64,000 bases of DNA from Vallitalea maricola (GTDB lineage Bacteria > Bacillota > Clostridia > Lachnospirales > Vallitaleaceae). The DNA lies in the NCBI RefSeq assembly GCF_036985595.1, contig NZ_BTPU01000013.1, positions 1-64,000 of the forward strand, read 5' to 3'. The notes under the pieces were generated by a model. It saw nothing but the letters and a program-made list of their open reading frames with translations, was not told where the DNA came from and searched no databases. This document shows, in pieces, positions 1 through 9,742 of this stretch (position 1 is its first letter; the number at the start of each line of letters is the position of its first letter). The translations under genes and the position numbers were made by a program.

Positions 1-644
1 ATTTAGAAAACATTATAAGGGATGATTGATTATCAATCAACCCTAAAACTTTCTATACAATCAATAGGATTTATTGCTTTTATAACAGCTAGAAAAAATT
101 AGAGCTGCAACTGTTGTTGTCAATATAGCAAATAATATATTTATTTCATATTTGATGTACTTTCGTTATTTTATATCTGTTTTATTGCATTACCATCGGG
201 AACAACCAATTGTCCTACAACTCTGCAACAGGTCGTCATTATACCAACTAACACTATTTTCAAAAATGTTCTCATATTTTATCCCCCACATTTCCTTTAG
301 AACTATATATCTGAAGAAAAATTGATATTGTTTACTTTTATTTCTTCACTTCTTTCTACATTTGAAGAATAACCTATAATTATATTCTACGTTTGCGTAT
401 GTAATTGTCAATAGTTTCAATAAATATTTTCTTACCATGCAGTAGTTAATAGTATTACGTTTTAGATTGAACCAAAGGACTAATTTAAAATTATCCCGTA
501 TACACTATATACTCCTATGTTGATAAATACTATTCATTATGGTATTATTTGTCTAGTAATAATAAACCTTTGGATACGCTTTAATCTTGAAGTTGCATTT
601 GTTATTATCAAGAAATAAATTTAGATATTTATGGAGATTTTAAG
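1..644. other. Gene-poor left edge
   Basis: No recognisable gene. Two weak structures are visible. First, an inverted repeat at about 19-43 (arms AGGGATGATTGA and TCAATCAACCCT, one mismatch) could be a terminator for something left of the window. Second, a 34-codon minus-strand frame at 171-275 starts with ATG after a GGGGGA stretch and encodes a hydrophobic peptide with two adjacent cysteines. It matches no family I recognise and may be chance. Otherwise the sequence is AT-rich, and its right end holds the promoter region of the lipoprotein gene at 645. Confidence 0.4.
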
Positions 645-1562
645 ATGAGAATAATCAAGCTCTTTTTTATTATATTATTGATATGTTGTATTGGGGGATG
701 TTCTGTTAAACCAACAGATGGACTCTATGATGTTACTAGCCTTCGGTTAGAGTTCGATAACTTTTCCTCCGAAGATAATGTACCTATAACAAACGTACTA
801 TTAGTTGTTAATGAGAATAGAACACATAGATTGTTTGTCGGAAAATATTTTGCATCATTTCAAAAACTAGATAATATAACCGATTGGAATGTTATGGATA
901 ACTCCATTAGCAATTACCTCGGATGGTACGCTGGAGGCGGTGTGATAATCTCATTAATTAAAGAAAAAAATGAGTATTGTGTATATGAAAAATATGTAGA
1001 AGAAGGTATGGATAACAGTCTGAGTCCATTTATAAAAGCTGCATCAATAACTGTTAACAATCCTTCTGTAAAATTACTTGATGCCATGCAAAATAAAGTC
1101 GATACAGATGAATCAGGTAATGCAATTTTCAAAGATGAAGTTGATATAACTGAATCAAATTGGATGAACCATCCAAAAATAGTTGAAATTAGGGCAATAT
1201 ATAATGCTATAGAAAAATCCTTGAAGTCTGAACAATTAACTGTAACGAATAAGAATACGACAAATAATTTATCACTTTCAAAAGATATTATAATATATAA
1301 GGATGCAAATCAAAAGACTAGAAAGTATACTGAACAAGGTGGATCAGATGATTCGGCTTATACAACAAGTTATTATTATGACGATCTCAACAATCTTCGC
1401 TTCGTTTTTCTAGAATTAGGAGCAACTAATGGTACTAATGCCGAATACAGATTATACTATGATAAGGAAGGAAATAAGATTTGGGAACATAGTAAGCTGT
1501 TGGACGGACCTGGTTATCCTTTTAATGTTGATGATTATATTTCGTTTCCTGTGACCAAATAA
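645..1562 (+). CDS. Putative lipoprotein of unknown function
   Basis: A 305-residue protein with a typical lipoprotein signal: a basic start, a hydrophobic stretch (residues 6-16) and a lipobox IGGC with the lipidated cysteine at position 19. It is therefore predicted to be anchored to the outer face of the membrane. The mature part is polar, rich in Asn, Asp and Tyr, with no motif I recognise; YYYDDLNNLRFVF and YRLYYDKEGN near the C-terminus look like beta-strand repeats of a sheet domain. The ATG follows GGAG at a spacing of 8. It is the only plus-strand gene in the first 30 kb and has no operon partner. Its function is unknown. Confidence 0.75.
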   Translation: MRIIKLFFIILLICCIGGCSVKPTDGLYDVTSLRLEFDNFSSEDNVPITNVLLVVNENRTHRLFVGKYFASFQKLDNITDWNVMDNSISNYLGWYAGGGVIISLIKEKNEYCVYEKYVEEGMDNSLSPFIKAASITVNNPSVKLLDAMQNKVDTDESGNAIFKDEVDITESNWMNHPKIVEIRAIYNAIEKSLKSEQLTVTNKNTTNNLSLSKDIIIYKDANQKTRKYTEQGGSDDSAYTTSYYYDDLNNLRFVFLELGATNGTNAEYRLYYDKEGNKIWEHSKLLDGPGYPFNVDDYISFPVTK

Positions 1563-1662
1563 ATACTTTATGTATGGGTAAAATAGAACAAATTTCATAG
1601 GAATACACATTATAGGTTTAACTTAATACTATACTACTTATAATATCGAAACATAAAAAAGA

Positions 1663-1679
1663 GGGCAATATAATTGCCC
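1663..1679 (-). terminator. Intrinsic terminator of the pentitol operon
   Basis: On the minus strand GGGCAAT pairs with ATTGCCC around a 3-base loop and is followed by CTTTTTT. It lies about 100 bases after the dehydrogenase stop codon and would end the five-gene sugar operon. Confidence 0.6.
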
Positions 1680-1780
1680 CAAAAGTATTCATATTAATAT
1701 CCTATTACATAAAAATGTACTGGTTAATTGGAGAACTGATCTAAAAGTATTACCCTTTAATTGATAATGGATACTAAATT

Positions 1781-2830
1781 TTAGCTTTCAATTTTCACAA
1801 CAGCTTTTACTATATCTTCTTTATTTTTAACACTTAAATCCATTGCATTTTGAATATCATCAAAATCAAATATGTTTGTTACGATACCTTTTAAATTAAC
1901 CTTGCCATTTGCGACAGCTTCAATCGCCATTGGATAAATGTGTCTATAGCGAAAAACTGTTTTAAATGTTAATTCTTTATCTATAGCAAGACTCATAGGC
2001 ATGTTCATCATTCCTGTTTTTCCATAACCTAAGAGTACAATTGTTGCACCTTTTTTTGTCATCTGTACAGACTGATGAGTTGTCAATTCTGTCCCAGCAG
2101 TCTCAATAACTAAATCACATCCCAAACCGCCTGTCAATTCGAGAATTGCTTGAACTACATCTTTTTCCTTGGCATTAATAATGTCTGTGGCACCTAGCTC
2201 TAAAGCTTTATTTAATCGTTTCTCCATAATGTCCACTACATAAACTTTAGAGACACCTTCAGCAATTAATGCCATCATAGATACTAATCCTATACAACCA
2301 GCACCCAAAACTACTGCTGTTTGACCAGCATGGGCACCACCTTGATTTGCTGCATGGAATCCAACAGCTAAAGGTTCAATCAGCGCTCCTTCTAAGGTAC
2401 TAACATTATCAGGAAGTTTAAAACAAAGCTGTTCTTTATGAGCAACATATTCCTGAAAAACACCATCTACAGGAGGAGTTGCAAAAAAGACAACATCTGG
2501 GCAAAGATTATATCTACCAGTTTTACAAAATTCACACCTTCCACAAGTTTTTCCTGGTTCAAGAGCAACTCTATCACCAACTTTTAGTGTTTTTACATTT
2601 TTTCCTACTTCAACCACAGTTCCTCCAGGCTCATGACCTAATACAAAAGGTGGATTTACAACAATATCTCCAATAGAACCTGTTTCATAAAAATGCAAAT
2701 CTGAACCACATATCCCCACATACTCTAGTTTAACTAGTACAGAATCATCTTCAACATTTGGAATATTTCTTTCAATAAAATCCATTTTACCAACATCGGT
2801 CATTACCGCTACTTTCATTTTCCCTTTCAT
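1781..2830 (-). CDS. Zinc-dependent polyol (xylitol/sorbitol-type) dehydrogenase
   Basis: A 349-residue medium-chain dehydrogenase that should oxidise a polyol to the 2-ketose with NAD. Catalytic zinc ligands are visible as C41 (GICGSDLH) and H66-E67 (GHEPGG). The structural zinc has the four cysteines C96, C99, C102 and C110. A Rossmann GAGCIG motif lies near residue 170. The family resembles sorbitol, xylitol and L-iditol 2-dehydrogenases. It is the last gene of the operon, after a xylulokinase, so xylitol or D-arabitol giving xylulose is the most natural reaction, but this is inference. The start is set by GGAGG seven bases upstream of the first ATG. Confidence 0.85.
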   Translation of the reverse strand: MKGKMKVAVMTDVGKMDFIERNIPNVEDDSVLVKLEYVGICGSDLHFYETGSIGDIVVNPPFVLGHEPGGTVVEVGKNVKTLKVGDRVALEPGKTCGRCEFCKTGRYNLCPDVVFFATPPVDGVFQEYVAHKEQLCFKLPDNVSTLEGALIEPLAVGFHAANQGGAHAGQTAVVLGAGCIGLVSMMALIAEGVSKVYVVDIMEKRLNKALELGATDIINAKEKDVVQAILELTGGLGCDLVIETAGTELTTHQSVQMTKKGATIVLLGYGKTGMMNMPMSLAIDKELTFKTVFRYRHIYPMAIEAVANGKVNLKGIVTNIFDFDDIQNAMDLSVKNKEDIVKAVVKIES

Positions 2831-2890
2831 TACAATGCCTCCAATCTTTTTAATAAAAGAATAATATGTTTTTAAATAGTTTTATCTATT

Positions 2891-4393
2891 TTAATATAAA
2901 TTATAGTTTTCAATTTCGTATAAATCTTTTGTTCTCTCATAAAGTTGTTTAAACACTTGATATACTTCACGATATTTTAAAACATTTTGTTCTTGAGGGT
3001 AATAAATTTTCTCATCGAATTTAACATACTGATCACAAGCCTGTTTTACATTTTTATAAATTCCCGTTCCAACACCTGCCATAATACATGCCCCTAGACA
3101 TGCCTGTTCTTTTACCCGACATACCCTAACTTCACTCTCAAAAATATCTGCCTGAATCTGTAACCATACAGGACTTGTTGAACCTCCACCGGATGCAATA
3201 ATTCTATCTCCTTTAATTCCTATTTCTTTAAATATTTCTAAAGAATCTTTTAAGCTGAATGTAACACCTTCCATAACCGCTCTTATAAAATGTCTTCGGT
3301 CCTGACCTAGACTCAATCCAAAAAACATCCCTTTTGCTTTTGGATCCATATGTGGTGTTCTCTCCCCTGATAAATAAGGAAGATAAATTAAACCTTTGCT
3401 ACATAATTCCGCTTCCTCTGCCATTTCACTCATAAGGTTAAAATCATCCACATTTAAAACCTTATTTTTTAACCAATTTAGTGACATTCCACTACATAAA
3501 GCGGCTCCAAAAATTGTATTTGCATGGTCGATAGCATGGCAAAATGTATGTGTTCTTAACTTGGAATCATATTTGTCTTCTTTTATATAAGTTGAGATTT
3601 GCCCGCCTGTACCTATGTTAGAAACAATTAAACCTTCCTTCACCACACCATTTCCTATGCTTTGTGCTGGTTGATCGCCAGAACCGTATATAACAGGAAT
3701 TCCAGCCTTTAGACCTGTTTGTCTAGCACATTCCTCCGTAATTACTCCGGCAATTTCTGTTGATTCATGACACTCTGGGAATATCCCTTTTGGAATTTTA
3801 AATCTTTGCAAAATATCCCAAGCCCAGTCTCTTTTTCCTACATCAAATACCATAGAAGCAGATGCATCGGAAGCATCCGTACCGAATCGACCTATCATCT
3901 TGAATCGAATATAGTCTTTTGGATGAAGTATTGTATGTATCTGAGAAAATATGCTTGGTTCATTCTCTTTAACCCATAATAAAGATGAAAATGTACATCC
4001 AGTAAATACTCTATTATGCATTACTCTTCCCATTTCAGCTAAATCTATTTTGGAACTTATTTCAGCCAATTGATCGTTTGAACGCTGATCCAACCAAATA
4101 ATTGCTGGTCTTAATGGTTTTCCCTCAGAATCAGTAACAACTAATCCATGCATTTGTCCTGAAAAACCAATTGCTACTATGGAATCAAATTCTTCTTTAT
4201 GTCCATTTTTTAATATTTGTAATGTAGATATAGTCGCATCCCACCACATTTGCGGGGCTTGTTCTGCATGATTCACTTTCGGTATACTTACCTCATAGCT
4301 TTTTGTAATAACATCTATCACACCTTTATCAACATCCAATAACATTGATTTTACACTGGATGTACCCAAATCTATTCCTAAGATAACTTGCAT
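2891..4393 (-). CDS. xylB: Xylulokinase (FGGY family)
   Basis: A 500-residue FGGY sugar kinase, the usual xylulokinase length. It has the N-terminal phosphate-binding loop ILGIDLGTSSVKSMLLD, the substrate segment WLDQRSND near residue 100, GSGDQPAQSIGNG with the predicted catalytic aspartate, and the C-terminal ASGGGSTSPVW signature. It should phosphorylate D-xylulose to xylulose 5-phosphate in the cytoplasm, feeding the pentose phosphate pathway. It sits between an RbsC-like permease and a polyol dehydrogenase; no xylose isomerase is present, so the ketose probably comes from the dehydrogenase. Another ketopentose (for example ribulose) cannot be excluded. AAGGAG precedes the ATG. Confidence 0.88.
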   Translation of the reverse strand: MQVILGIDLGTSSVKSMLLDVDKGVIDVITKSYEVSIPKVNHAEQAPQMWWDATISTLQILKNGHKEEFDSIVAIGFSGQMHGLVVTDSEGKPLRPAIIWLDQRSNDQLAEISSKIDLAEMGRVMHNRVFTGCTFSSLLWVKENEPSIFSQIHTILHPKDYIRFKMIGRFGTDASDASASMVFDVGKRDWAWDILQRFKIPKGIFPECHESTEIAGVITEECARQTGLKAGIPVIYGSGDQPAQSIGNGVVKEGLIVSNIGTGGQISTYIKEDKYDSKLRTHTFCHAIDHANTIFGAALCSGMSLNWLKNKVLNVDDFNLMSEMAEEAELCSKGLIYLPYLSGERTPHMDPKAKGMFFGLSLGQDRRHFIRAVMEGVTFSLKDSLEIFKEIGIKGDRIIASGGGSTSPVWLQIQADIFESEVRVCRVKEQACLGACIMAGVGTGIYKNVKQACDQYVKFDEKIYYPQEQNVLKYREVYQVFKQLYERTKDLYEIENYNLY

Positions 4394-4467
4394 GATATTC
4401 TCCTTTTTCGCCTCTGTTATTGAGTAGTAACATTATATTATTGATAATACAGATCACATAATCAACT

Positions 4468-5418
4468 TTAAACTGTATTTTTCCTAGCCGATGTAAAAGT
4501 TTGAAGTAAAGTTGATGCAATAATAATAATTCCTTTAATAATATCTTGCGGATAGGATGGTACTGAAAGTAAATTCATAATATTTCCAATTAGTGCTAAT
4601 ACTAGTACACCTACCACTATTTTAACTGCCGAACCTTGCCCACCTGAAAGGCTAGCACCACCAATTACACAAGCAGCAATTGCATCTAACTCCATACCAG
4701 TACCATATAAAGGTGTACCAATTCCTGTACGTGAAGCAACTATAATCCCACCTACCGCTGAACATACACCTGCAATGGCATATACCGCCATTTTATTCAA
4801 GTCTACTCTTATTCCAGATAAGTGTACTGCTTTTTCATTACTTCCAATGGCAACAACAATTCTTCCAAAAGATGTATAATTAATAATAAAGAAAAACATA
4901 ATAATAAAGATTCCTGCAATAACAACTATAGTAGGAACTCCAAATATAGCACTTTTTCCAAGTAATTGGATAGAATTCTTAGGTGTTTTGATTGGAGAAC
5001 CATCTGAAATAACAAATGCTGCTCCTCTTGCCATTGTCATCATAGCCAATGTAACAATAAAAGGCGGCATCTTTAACTTCGATACTAAAAAACCTGAAAA
5101 TATTCCTCCACCAAAACCAATCAAGATGGTAATGATTATAGACGGAATCATTCCTATCCCACTTTTAAGACTAAGTGCCATCGTAACGCTTCCTAAAGCC
5201 ACAATAGAACCTACAGACAGATCAATTCCTCCTGTCAAAATTACAATCAGCATTCCTAAACTTACAATTGTCAAACCTGCATATTGTCTACCTATATTCG
5301 TAATATTTGTTATTGTAAAAAAAGATGGAGAAATTAACATACACACGATTACTACTATAACTAAAATTAAATAAGTGTTATACTTTTTAATAAAATCAAC
5401 AATACTTCTATTATTCAT
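4468..5418 (-). CDS. Sugar ABC transporter permease, RbsC/XylH type
   Basis: A 316-residue integral membrane protein with about 8-10 hydrophobic segments and the family signature ILTGGIDLSVGSIVALGSV near residues 60-80, plus AIAACVIGGASLSGGQG near residue 250. It forms the membrane channel of a CUT2 (ribose/xylose-type) importer. It starts 4 bases after the end of the ATPase gene and is followed by xylulokinase, so it belongs to the same operon. Because the ATPase is interrupted, whether this permease is still energised is uncertain. GGAGAG precedes the ATG. Confidence 0.88.
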   Translation of the reverse strand: MNNRSIVDFIKKYNTYLILVIVVIVCMLISPSFFTITNITNIGRQYAGLTIVSLGMLIVILTGGIDLSVGSIVALGSVTMALSLKSGIGMIPSIIITILIGFGGGIFSGFLVSKLKMPPFIVTLAMMTMARGAAFVISDGSPIKTPKNSIQLLGKSAIFGVPTIVVIAGIFIIMFFFIINYTSFGRIVVAIGSNEKAVHLSGIRVDLNKMAVYAIAGVCSAVGGIIVASRTGIGTPLYGTGMELDAIAACVIGGASLSGGQGSAVKIVVGVLVLALIGNIMNLLSVPSYPQDIIKGIIIIASTLLQTFTSARKNTV

Positions 5419-5422
5419 TTTT

Positions 5423-6913
5423 TCACTCTCCTACACATAGTTTCATAATATTCACTTCATTCAAGTCAGATTTAGAGAGTTCGCCTGTAATATGCCCCTG
5501 TTTCATTACATAAACACGATCACTCATATGAATGATTTCTTCCAATTCAGACGAAATCATAATAATAGCAACTCCAGCTTCTGCTAATTGATTAATAGCT
5601 TTATAAATCTCAGCTTTTGCTCCAACATCTACACCTCTCGTAGGTTCATCTAAAATAATCAGTTCACAGTCTGCAGCCAACCATTTTGCCAATGCAACCT
5701 TTTGTTGATTTCCACCACTCAAGCTATCAACAGGATCATCAATTTTTCCATATTTTGCTTCTAATTCCTTCAATAAACTAGCAGCAAATTCAGCATCTTT
5801 TTTATGATTGATTATACCACTCGTCGTTATTTTTTTTAGAGATGTTAATGTTACATTTTGACTAATTGGCATTTCTACTAAAACTCCTTGTTGCTTCCTA
5901 TCTTCAGGTAATAAACCAATTTTATTTTTTACTGCATCATAAGGAGATTTAAATTCAACTTCTCTTTCATTATATAAAACAATTCCTTCTTTACGCTTGT
6001 CAGCTCCATAAATAACTCTCATTGTTTCTGTTCTTCCAGCACCAACTAAGCCACTAAAACCAACAACCTCTCCTTTTTTAACATTAAATGATACATTCTG
6101 TACCATGTTTCCCCTATTTAAGTTTTTTACCTCTAATATATTTTCACCAATTTTTGCATTTCTTTTTGGAAAGAGCGTGGATAATTCTCTTCCTACCATT
6201 TTTTCAATCAAACCTTTTTTATCTATTTCATTAGTACCATAATTTCCTACAAAACAACCATCTTTCATAACAGTAATAGAATTACACAACTGGAATATTT
6301 CATCTAGCCTATGAGATATATATACAATTGCAATTCCTTGATTCTTCAGCTTTCGCAATAATTTAAAAAGTTTTTCTATCTCACTAAAAGTTAAGACTGC
6401 TGATGGTTCATCTAAAACTAAAATCTTGGCATTCCTTGAAAGAGATTTACATATCTCCACAACCTGTTGTTAAGCTACTGGAAGTTCCATAACAAGGCTA
6501 TTAGGATTAATGTCATCAAAACCCAATTCTTGAAGGAGTTTTTTGGCATTCTTTCTAAGTTTCTTCTGATTAACAAACATACCTTTTTCAGAAAGTTTGT
6601 CAATAAAAATATTTTCAGCTACTGTCAAATGAGGAGCTAACATAAACTCTTGGTAAATAACAGATATTCCAAGTTTTCTACTTGCTTTTGGAGTATTTAT
6701 CTTTCTAATTTGGCCATCAATTTTTATAGTCCCACTATCTGGAATATGTGCACCAGCTAATATTTTCATTAAGGTAGATTTTCCTGCCCCATTTTCACCA
6801 ATTAAAGCATGGATTTCTCCACTCTTAAGATAGAATCTCATATTACTTAATGCTTTTATACCGTTGAAATTCTTCGAAATGTTGTCCATTTCAACAAGAT
6901 ATTTATTATCCAA
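5423..6913 (-). pseudogene. Sugar ABC transporter ATPase (RbsA type) interrupted by an in-frame TAA
   Basis: Together the two open segments make a 496-codon RbsA-like protein with two nucleotide-binding domains, the normal length. The first (TTG start at 6913) has Walker A GENGAGKST, then MELPVA and a TAA at 6470-6472. The same frame continues with QQVVEICKSLSRNAKI and Walker B LVLDEPSAVL, a second domain with LSGGNQQKVALAKWL and LILDEPTRGVD, and a normal end at 5423. The family reads LxxAQQQxVEI here, so the stop most simply replaces a CAA glutamine codon. No frame shift is needed. The first half lacks its signature motif and Walker B. A GTG at 6460 could restart translation, but only a weak AGG precedes it. 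A sequencing error is possible. Confidence 0.85.
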
Positions 6914-6958
6914 CTTAATTCACCTCCGATATCCTATTATATGATTTTATTAATAAGA

Positions 6959-7003
6959 TTCATAAACAACCTAGTATTATAAAGATAAGAGGTTGTTTAT
7001 GAA
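6959..7003 (-). promoter_or_regulatory. Intercistronic hairpin between binding protein and ATPase genes
   Basis: Perfect 14-bp inverted repeat (TTCATAAACAACCT with AGGTTGTTTATGAA) around a 17-base loop. No T-run follows on the minus strand, so it is more likely an mRNA-stabilising or partial-stop hairpin that favours the binding-protein message over the transporter genes, as is common in ABC operons. Confidence 0.55.
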
Positions 7004-7029
7004 TTGATTAAATACCTTTGTACTCTATA

Positions 7030-8148
7030 CTAAAAAGTTGCATCTGCATCATAGTATTCTTCAGCATTTTCAATAGTTATACATGCAGCATCAGTATAAA
7101 CGATTTTTTCATATGATTTAGGATCAGTACCATCAATAAGAACTTCGGCAGCTACATCAATCCCTTTTGCGGCTACTAAAACTGGATCATTTAATCCTGT
7201 GGCTTTATACGAGGAACCGTCCATAATTGCTTCTAAAGCACCTTTCATAGCATCTGCAGCAGCAAAAATTTGAATTTGGTCCAGCTTGTCAGCTGCTTCA
7301 ATGGCTCCCATAGCACCAATTAACATACTGTCATTTTCACCCATAACACAGTTGATATCTGGGTTTGCAACCATAATATCTTCCATTTCAGGAAGACCAC
7401 CTTCGATTGACCAGCCCCCCCAGCCTTGTGCTACAACTTCAAAATTAGCATCTTGATTAAGTGCTTTACCCTGTTTAACCAATTGTTGTTCAAATTCTTC
7501 TGCAAATTTTCTTGCTTCTGTTTCTGTACATCCTATTCTACCTTCAATAACACCTGTAAATAATCCTAATCTTCTATCGAGTCCACCAGGATTCCCTTTA
7601 TTTCCGCTTAGTAACCCAGTTGAAATCAATTCATCTACATCATATTGCTTAGCAGCATACAACCCAACTAATCTACCATTTCCATAGCTTGGAGAAGCTA
7701 TATTTGTTACAACCTTTGCATCTTCAGCAACATGACTATCAATTCCAATAACAGGAATCCCTGCTTCACTTGCCGCATTAATACTTGCTGTAGCAGCTTC
7801 TGTATCAACAACATTAATAAAAATCATATCATATTTAAGTGATACAAATGTTTCCATATTTTTTTGTTCATTTTCTATACTGTTTTTTGCATTAAGTACA
7901 GTAACTTCCCATCCTTTAGCCTCTCCTGCTTCAACTAATCCCTCTGCTAATGCTTTTTGATATTCGTTTTCCAACGTTTTCTGTGCAAAACCAATTTTAA
8001 TTTTTTTATTGGTTGATGTTTTTGATTCTGTACTTTCAACTTTTGACTCTTCCCCTCCTTTTTCATTCTCTTTACTTTCTTTTGTACACCCCACCATTAT
8101 TACTACAAACAAACATAGTACCATTAAAATAGCTCCAACTTTTTTCAT
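7030..8148 (-). CDS. Sugar ABC transporter substrate-binding lipoprotein (RbsB-like)
   Basis: A 372-residue extracellular binding protein of the periplasmic-binding-protein type 1 (Peripla_BP_4) class. It has a lipoprotein signal with cysteine 21 (MVGC), a charged Glu/Lys/Ser linker, and then the mature fold starting KIKIGFAQKTLENEY. The segment IPVIGIDSHVAEDA and the final DAACITIENAEEY are typical of ribose/xylose/galactose binders. It should capture a pentose or pentitol and deliver it to the permease at 4468. It is the first gene after the promoter and probably the most expressed. The ligand is inferred only from downstream xylulokinase and polyol dehydrogenase. GGAGG precedes the ATG. 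Confidence 0.87.
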   Translation of the reverse strand: MKKVGAILMVLCLFVVIMVGCTKESKENEKGGEESKVESTESKTSTNKKIKIGFAQKTLENEYQKALAEGLVEAGEAKGWEVTVLNAKNSIENEQKNMETFVSLKYDMIFINVVDTEAATASINAASEAGIPVIGIDSHVAEDAKVVTNIASPSYGNGRLVGLYAAKQYDVDELISTGLLSGNKGNPGGLDRRLGLFTGVIEGRIGCTETEARKFAEEFEQQLVKQGKALNQDANFEVVAQGWGGWSIEGGLPEMEDIMVANPDINCVMGENDSMLIGAMGAIEAADKLDQIQIFAAADAMKGALEAIMDGSSYKATGLNDPVLVAAKGIDVAAEVLIDGTDPKSYEKIVYTDAACITIENAEEYYDADATF

Positions 8149-8168
8149 ATTATCCCTCCATTTATTTT

Positions 8169-8200
8169 ATTGATTTTATTAATTAATTGAATTAATCAAT
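8169..8200. promoter_or_regulatory. Putative ROK operator (imperfect palindrome)
   Basis: An AT-rich dyad of 32 bases beginning ATTGATT and ending AATCAAT with AATTAATT at its centre. It lies just downstream of the predicted transcription start of the sugar operon, where a repressor would block elongation. The ROK gene immediately upstream is the natural candidate to bind it. This is inference from position and symmetry. Confidence 0.5.
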
Positions 8201-8206
8201 AAACAG

Positions 8207-8235
8207 ATTATAGCATTAGTATTTTAATCTGTCAA
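8207..8235 (-). promoter_or_regulatory. Consensus sigma-A promoter of the sugar operon
   Basis: On the minus strand TTGACA (8230-8235) and TATAAT (8207-8212) are separated by exactly 17 bases, a perfect match to the vegetative consensus. The predicted start is near 8200, about 50 bases before the binding-protein ATG. An 8-bp inverted repeat ACAGATTA/TAATCTGT (8203-8210 and 8225-8232) overlaps both boxes. Confidence 0.8.
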
Positions 8236-8548
8236 CATATCATTGTATATTTTTCTAAGTTTAAAAAAGTCGAATTTAAAAACATCAGTAAAAATGACGA
8301 AAAAAAAACGATTAATTAATGCTTTGCATATAATTTTCACTAAATGACATTATTTTATTAGATTTTAATAATAGTATAGACATGACTACCACCAATTAAA
8401 CTTATAAGAAAGTATATAAAAAGTTTAAATATAACCCCAAAATAGAATGTTCCAAGAACCCAGTAAATAGGCAAAAATAAAACACCCATAACTCAGCAAA
8501 ATAAGTTTGCATTTGAGATATAAGTGTATCATTAATTTTTAACAATCA

Positions 8549-9742
8549 TTAAACTTGTGACCCAACAAAATCTAAAGGGTTTCTAAATATTTCGTTAATG
8601 GCTACTATTCCTGCTCCATGTAAAATAGAATTGGGTATATTACTTATTCCTATTTTTAAATCATTGTAGAGTTCAGGTATAATTTTCTCTTTTACTGTTT
8701 GATTAATCGTATCCAGCATCAATTTAGGATTAATATTAACCATATCATCACCAATAATAATAGTGTCTGGATTAAAACTATTAATCATATTCACTATACC
8801 AATACCTAAGTATTCACATGCTTTTTTATATTGATTTAAACAAATTGAATTTCCTTCTTTTGCAAGCTGTTCAATTTGTTTGAATCTTAGTTTTTGACCT
8901 AATTCTTCATTTACAGCATTTGTAAAAGCTATTGATGAACAATACTTTTCTAGACATCCTCTATTTCCGCATTCACATTTATGTCCATCAAATTTAATAC
9001 TAGTATGTCCAATTTCTCCTGCGAATCCAAAAGTACCCTTAAGAAGTTTTTGATTAATTAGTATTCCTGCCCCTATCCCTTGCCCTGCAGCAATATAAAT
9101 TAGTCCTACACTTTTTATTATATCTTTTGAATGCCATAATTCCGCATATGCTCCTGAGTTGGCATCATGTTCTAAAAATACTGGAATATGAAATATATTT
9201 TCTAATTCTTTTTCTATTAAAATATTCTGCCATCCCGGCACTTCCGTCATCAAAACGATCCTTCCTTCTTTTTTCATAAACGGACCAGGAATAGCAACTC
9301 CTATAGCCAGGACTTTACAATTATCATTTTCTTTAATAATTGCACTTATTGTTTGTGTGATATTTTCAAAGATTATTTTTGGATCAATGTTAAAGTCCGT
9401 TTCTACAGTTTTTGATAGATAAAGTTTATCAGTTAAATCAAATAAACCAACTGTATAATTTTTTCTTGTTAATCTAACTCCAATCACTCGATAGTTATCT
9501 GTATTAATAGCAATACCTATAGCCCTACGTCCCTTATTACCATATAAAAATCCAACTTCTTTTACTAATCCCCAATTAATAAAATCATTAATAATATTAG
9601 TAACTGTAGCTTGTTTCAGACCAGTTCGATTGGAAAGATTTACTCTTGAACAGACTCCTTCTTCTCTTAATAGACTAATGACCAAAGAGCGGTTCACTTC
9701 TTGTATTTTATCTTGGTTAATACCTGTATTCAATATATTCAT
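8549..9742 (-). CDS. ROK-family transcriptional regulator (XylR/NagC type)
   Basis: A 397-residue ROK repressor. The N-terminus (about 15-65) is a winged helix-turn-helix (VNRSLVISLLREEGVCSRVNLSNRTGLKQATVTNI). The ROK sugar-binding/kinase-like domain follows, with the zinc motif CECGNRGCLEKYC near residue 260 and the phosphate-like loop IYIAAGQGIGAGI. XylR members repress xylose or pentose operons and are released by the sugar. It lies directly upstream of, and in the same direction as, the pentitol operon with a 400-bp control region between, so it most likely regulates that operon. AAGGAGGGGG precedes the ATG. Confidence 0.88.
   Translation of the reverse strand: MNILNTGINQDKIQEVNRSLVISLLREEGVCSRVNLSNRTGLKQATVTNIINDFINWGLVKEVGFLYGNKGRRAIGIAINTDNYRVIGVRLTRKNYTVGLFDLTDKLYLSKTVETDFNIDPKIIFENITQTISAIIKENDNCKVLAIGVAIPGPFMKKEGRIVLMTEVPGWQNILIEKELENIFHIPVFLEHDANSGAYAELWHSKDIIKSVGLIYIAAGQGIGAGILINQKLLKGTFGFAGEIGHTSIKFDGHKCECGNRGCLEKYCSSIAFTNAVNEELGQKLRFKQIEQLAKEGNSICLNQYKKACEYLGIGIVNMINSFNPDTIIIGDDMVNINPKLMLDTINQTVKEKIIPELYNDLKIGISNIPNSILHGAGIVAINEIFRNPLDFVGSQV

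Larger units (their letters stand above)
8149..8548. other. Intergenic control region of the pentitol operon
   Basis: This stretch holds the operon promoter and putative operator (listed separately). The rest, about 8240-8548, is AT-rich, with a second GATTAATTAATGC-like stretch near 8309. No gene and no clear terminator of the ROK gene was found. Confidence 0.5.

Noticed and set aside
171..275. 34-residue minus-strand frame as an AgrD-type autoinducer peptide
   Set aside because: It has an N-terminal hydrophobic stretch and cysteines, but no YQP-like tail and no AgrB gene beside it.
4988..5374. 128-residue plus-strand frame inside the permease gene
   Set aside because: It is antisense to a clear RbsC-type permease and its hydrophobicity merely mirrors that gene.
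5423..6913. Frameshift splitting the ABC ATPase
   Set aside because: Both parts are in one frame with a single stop between them, so no insertion or deletion is needed.
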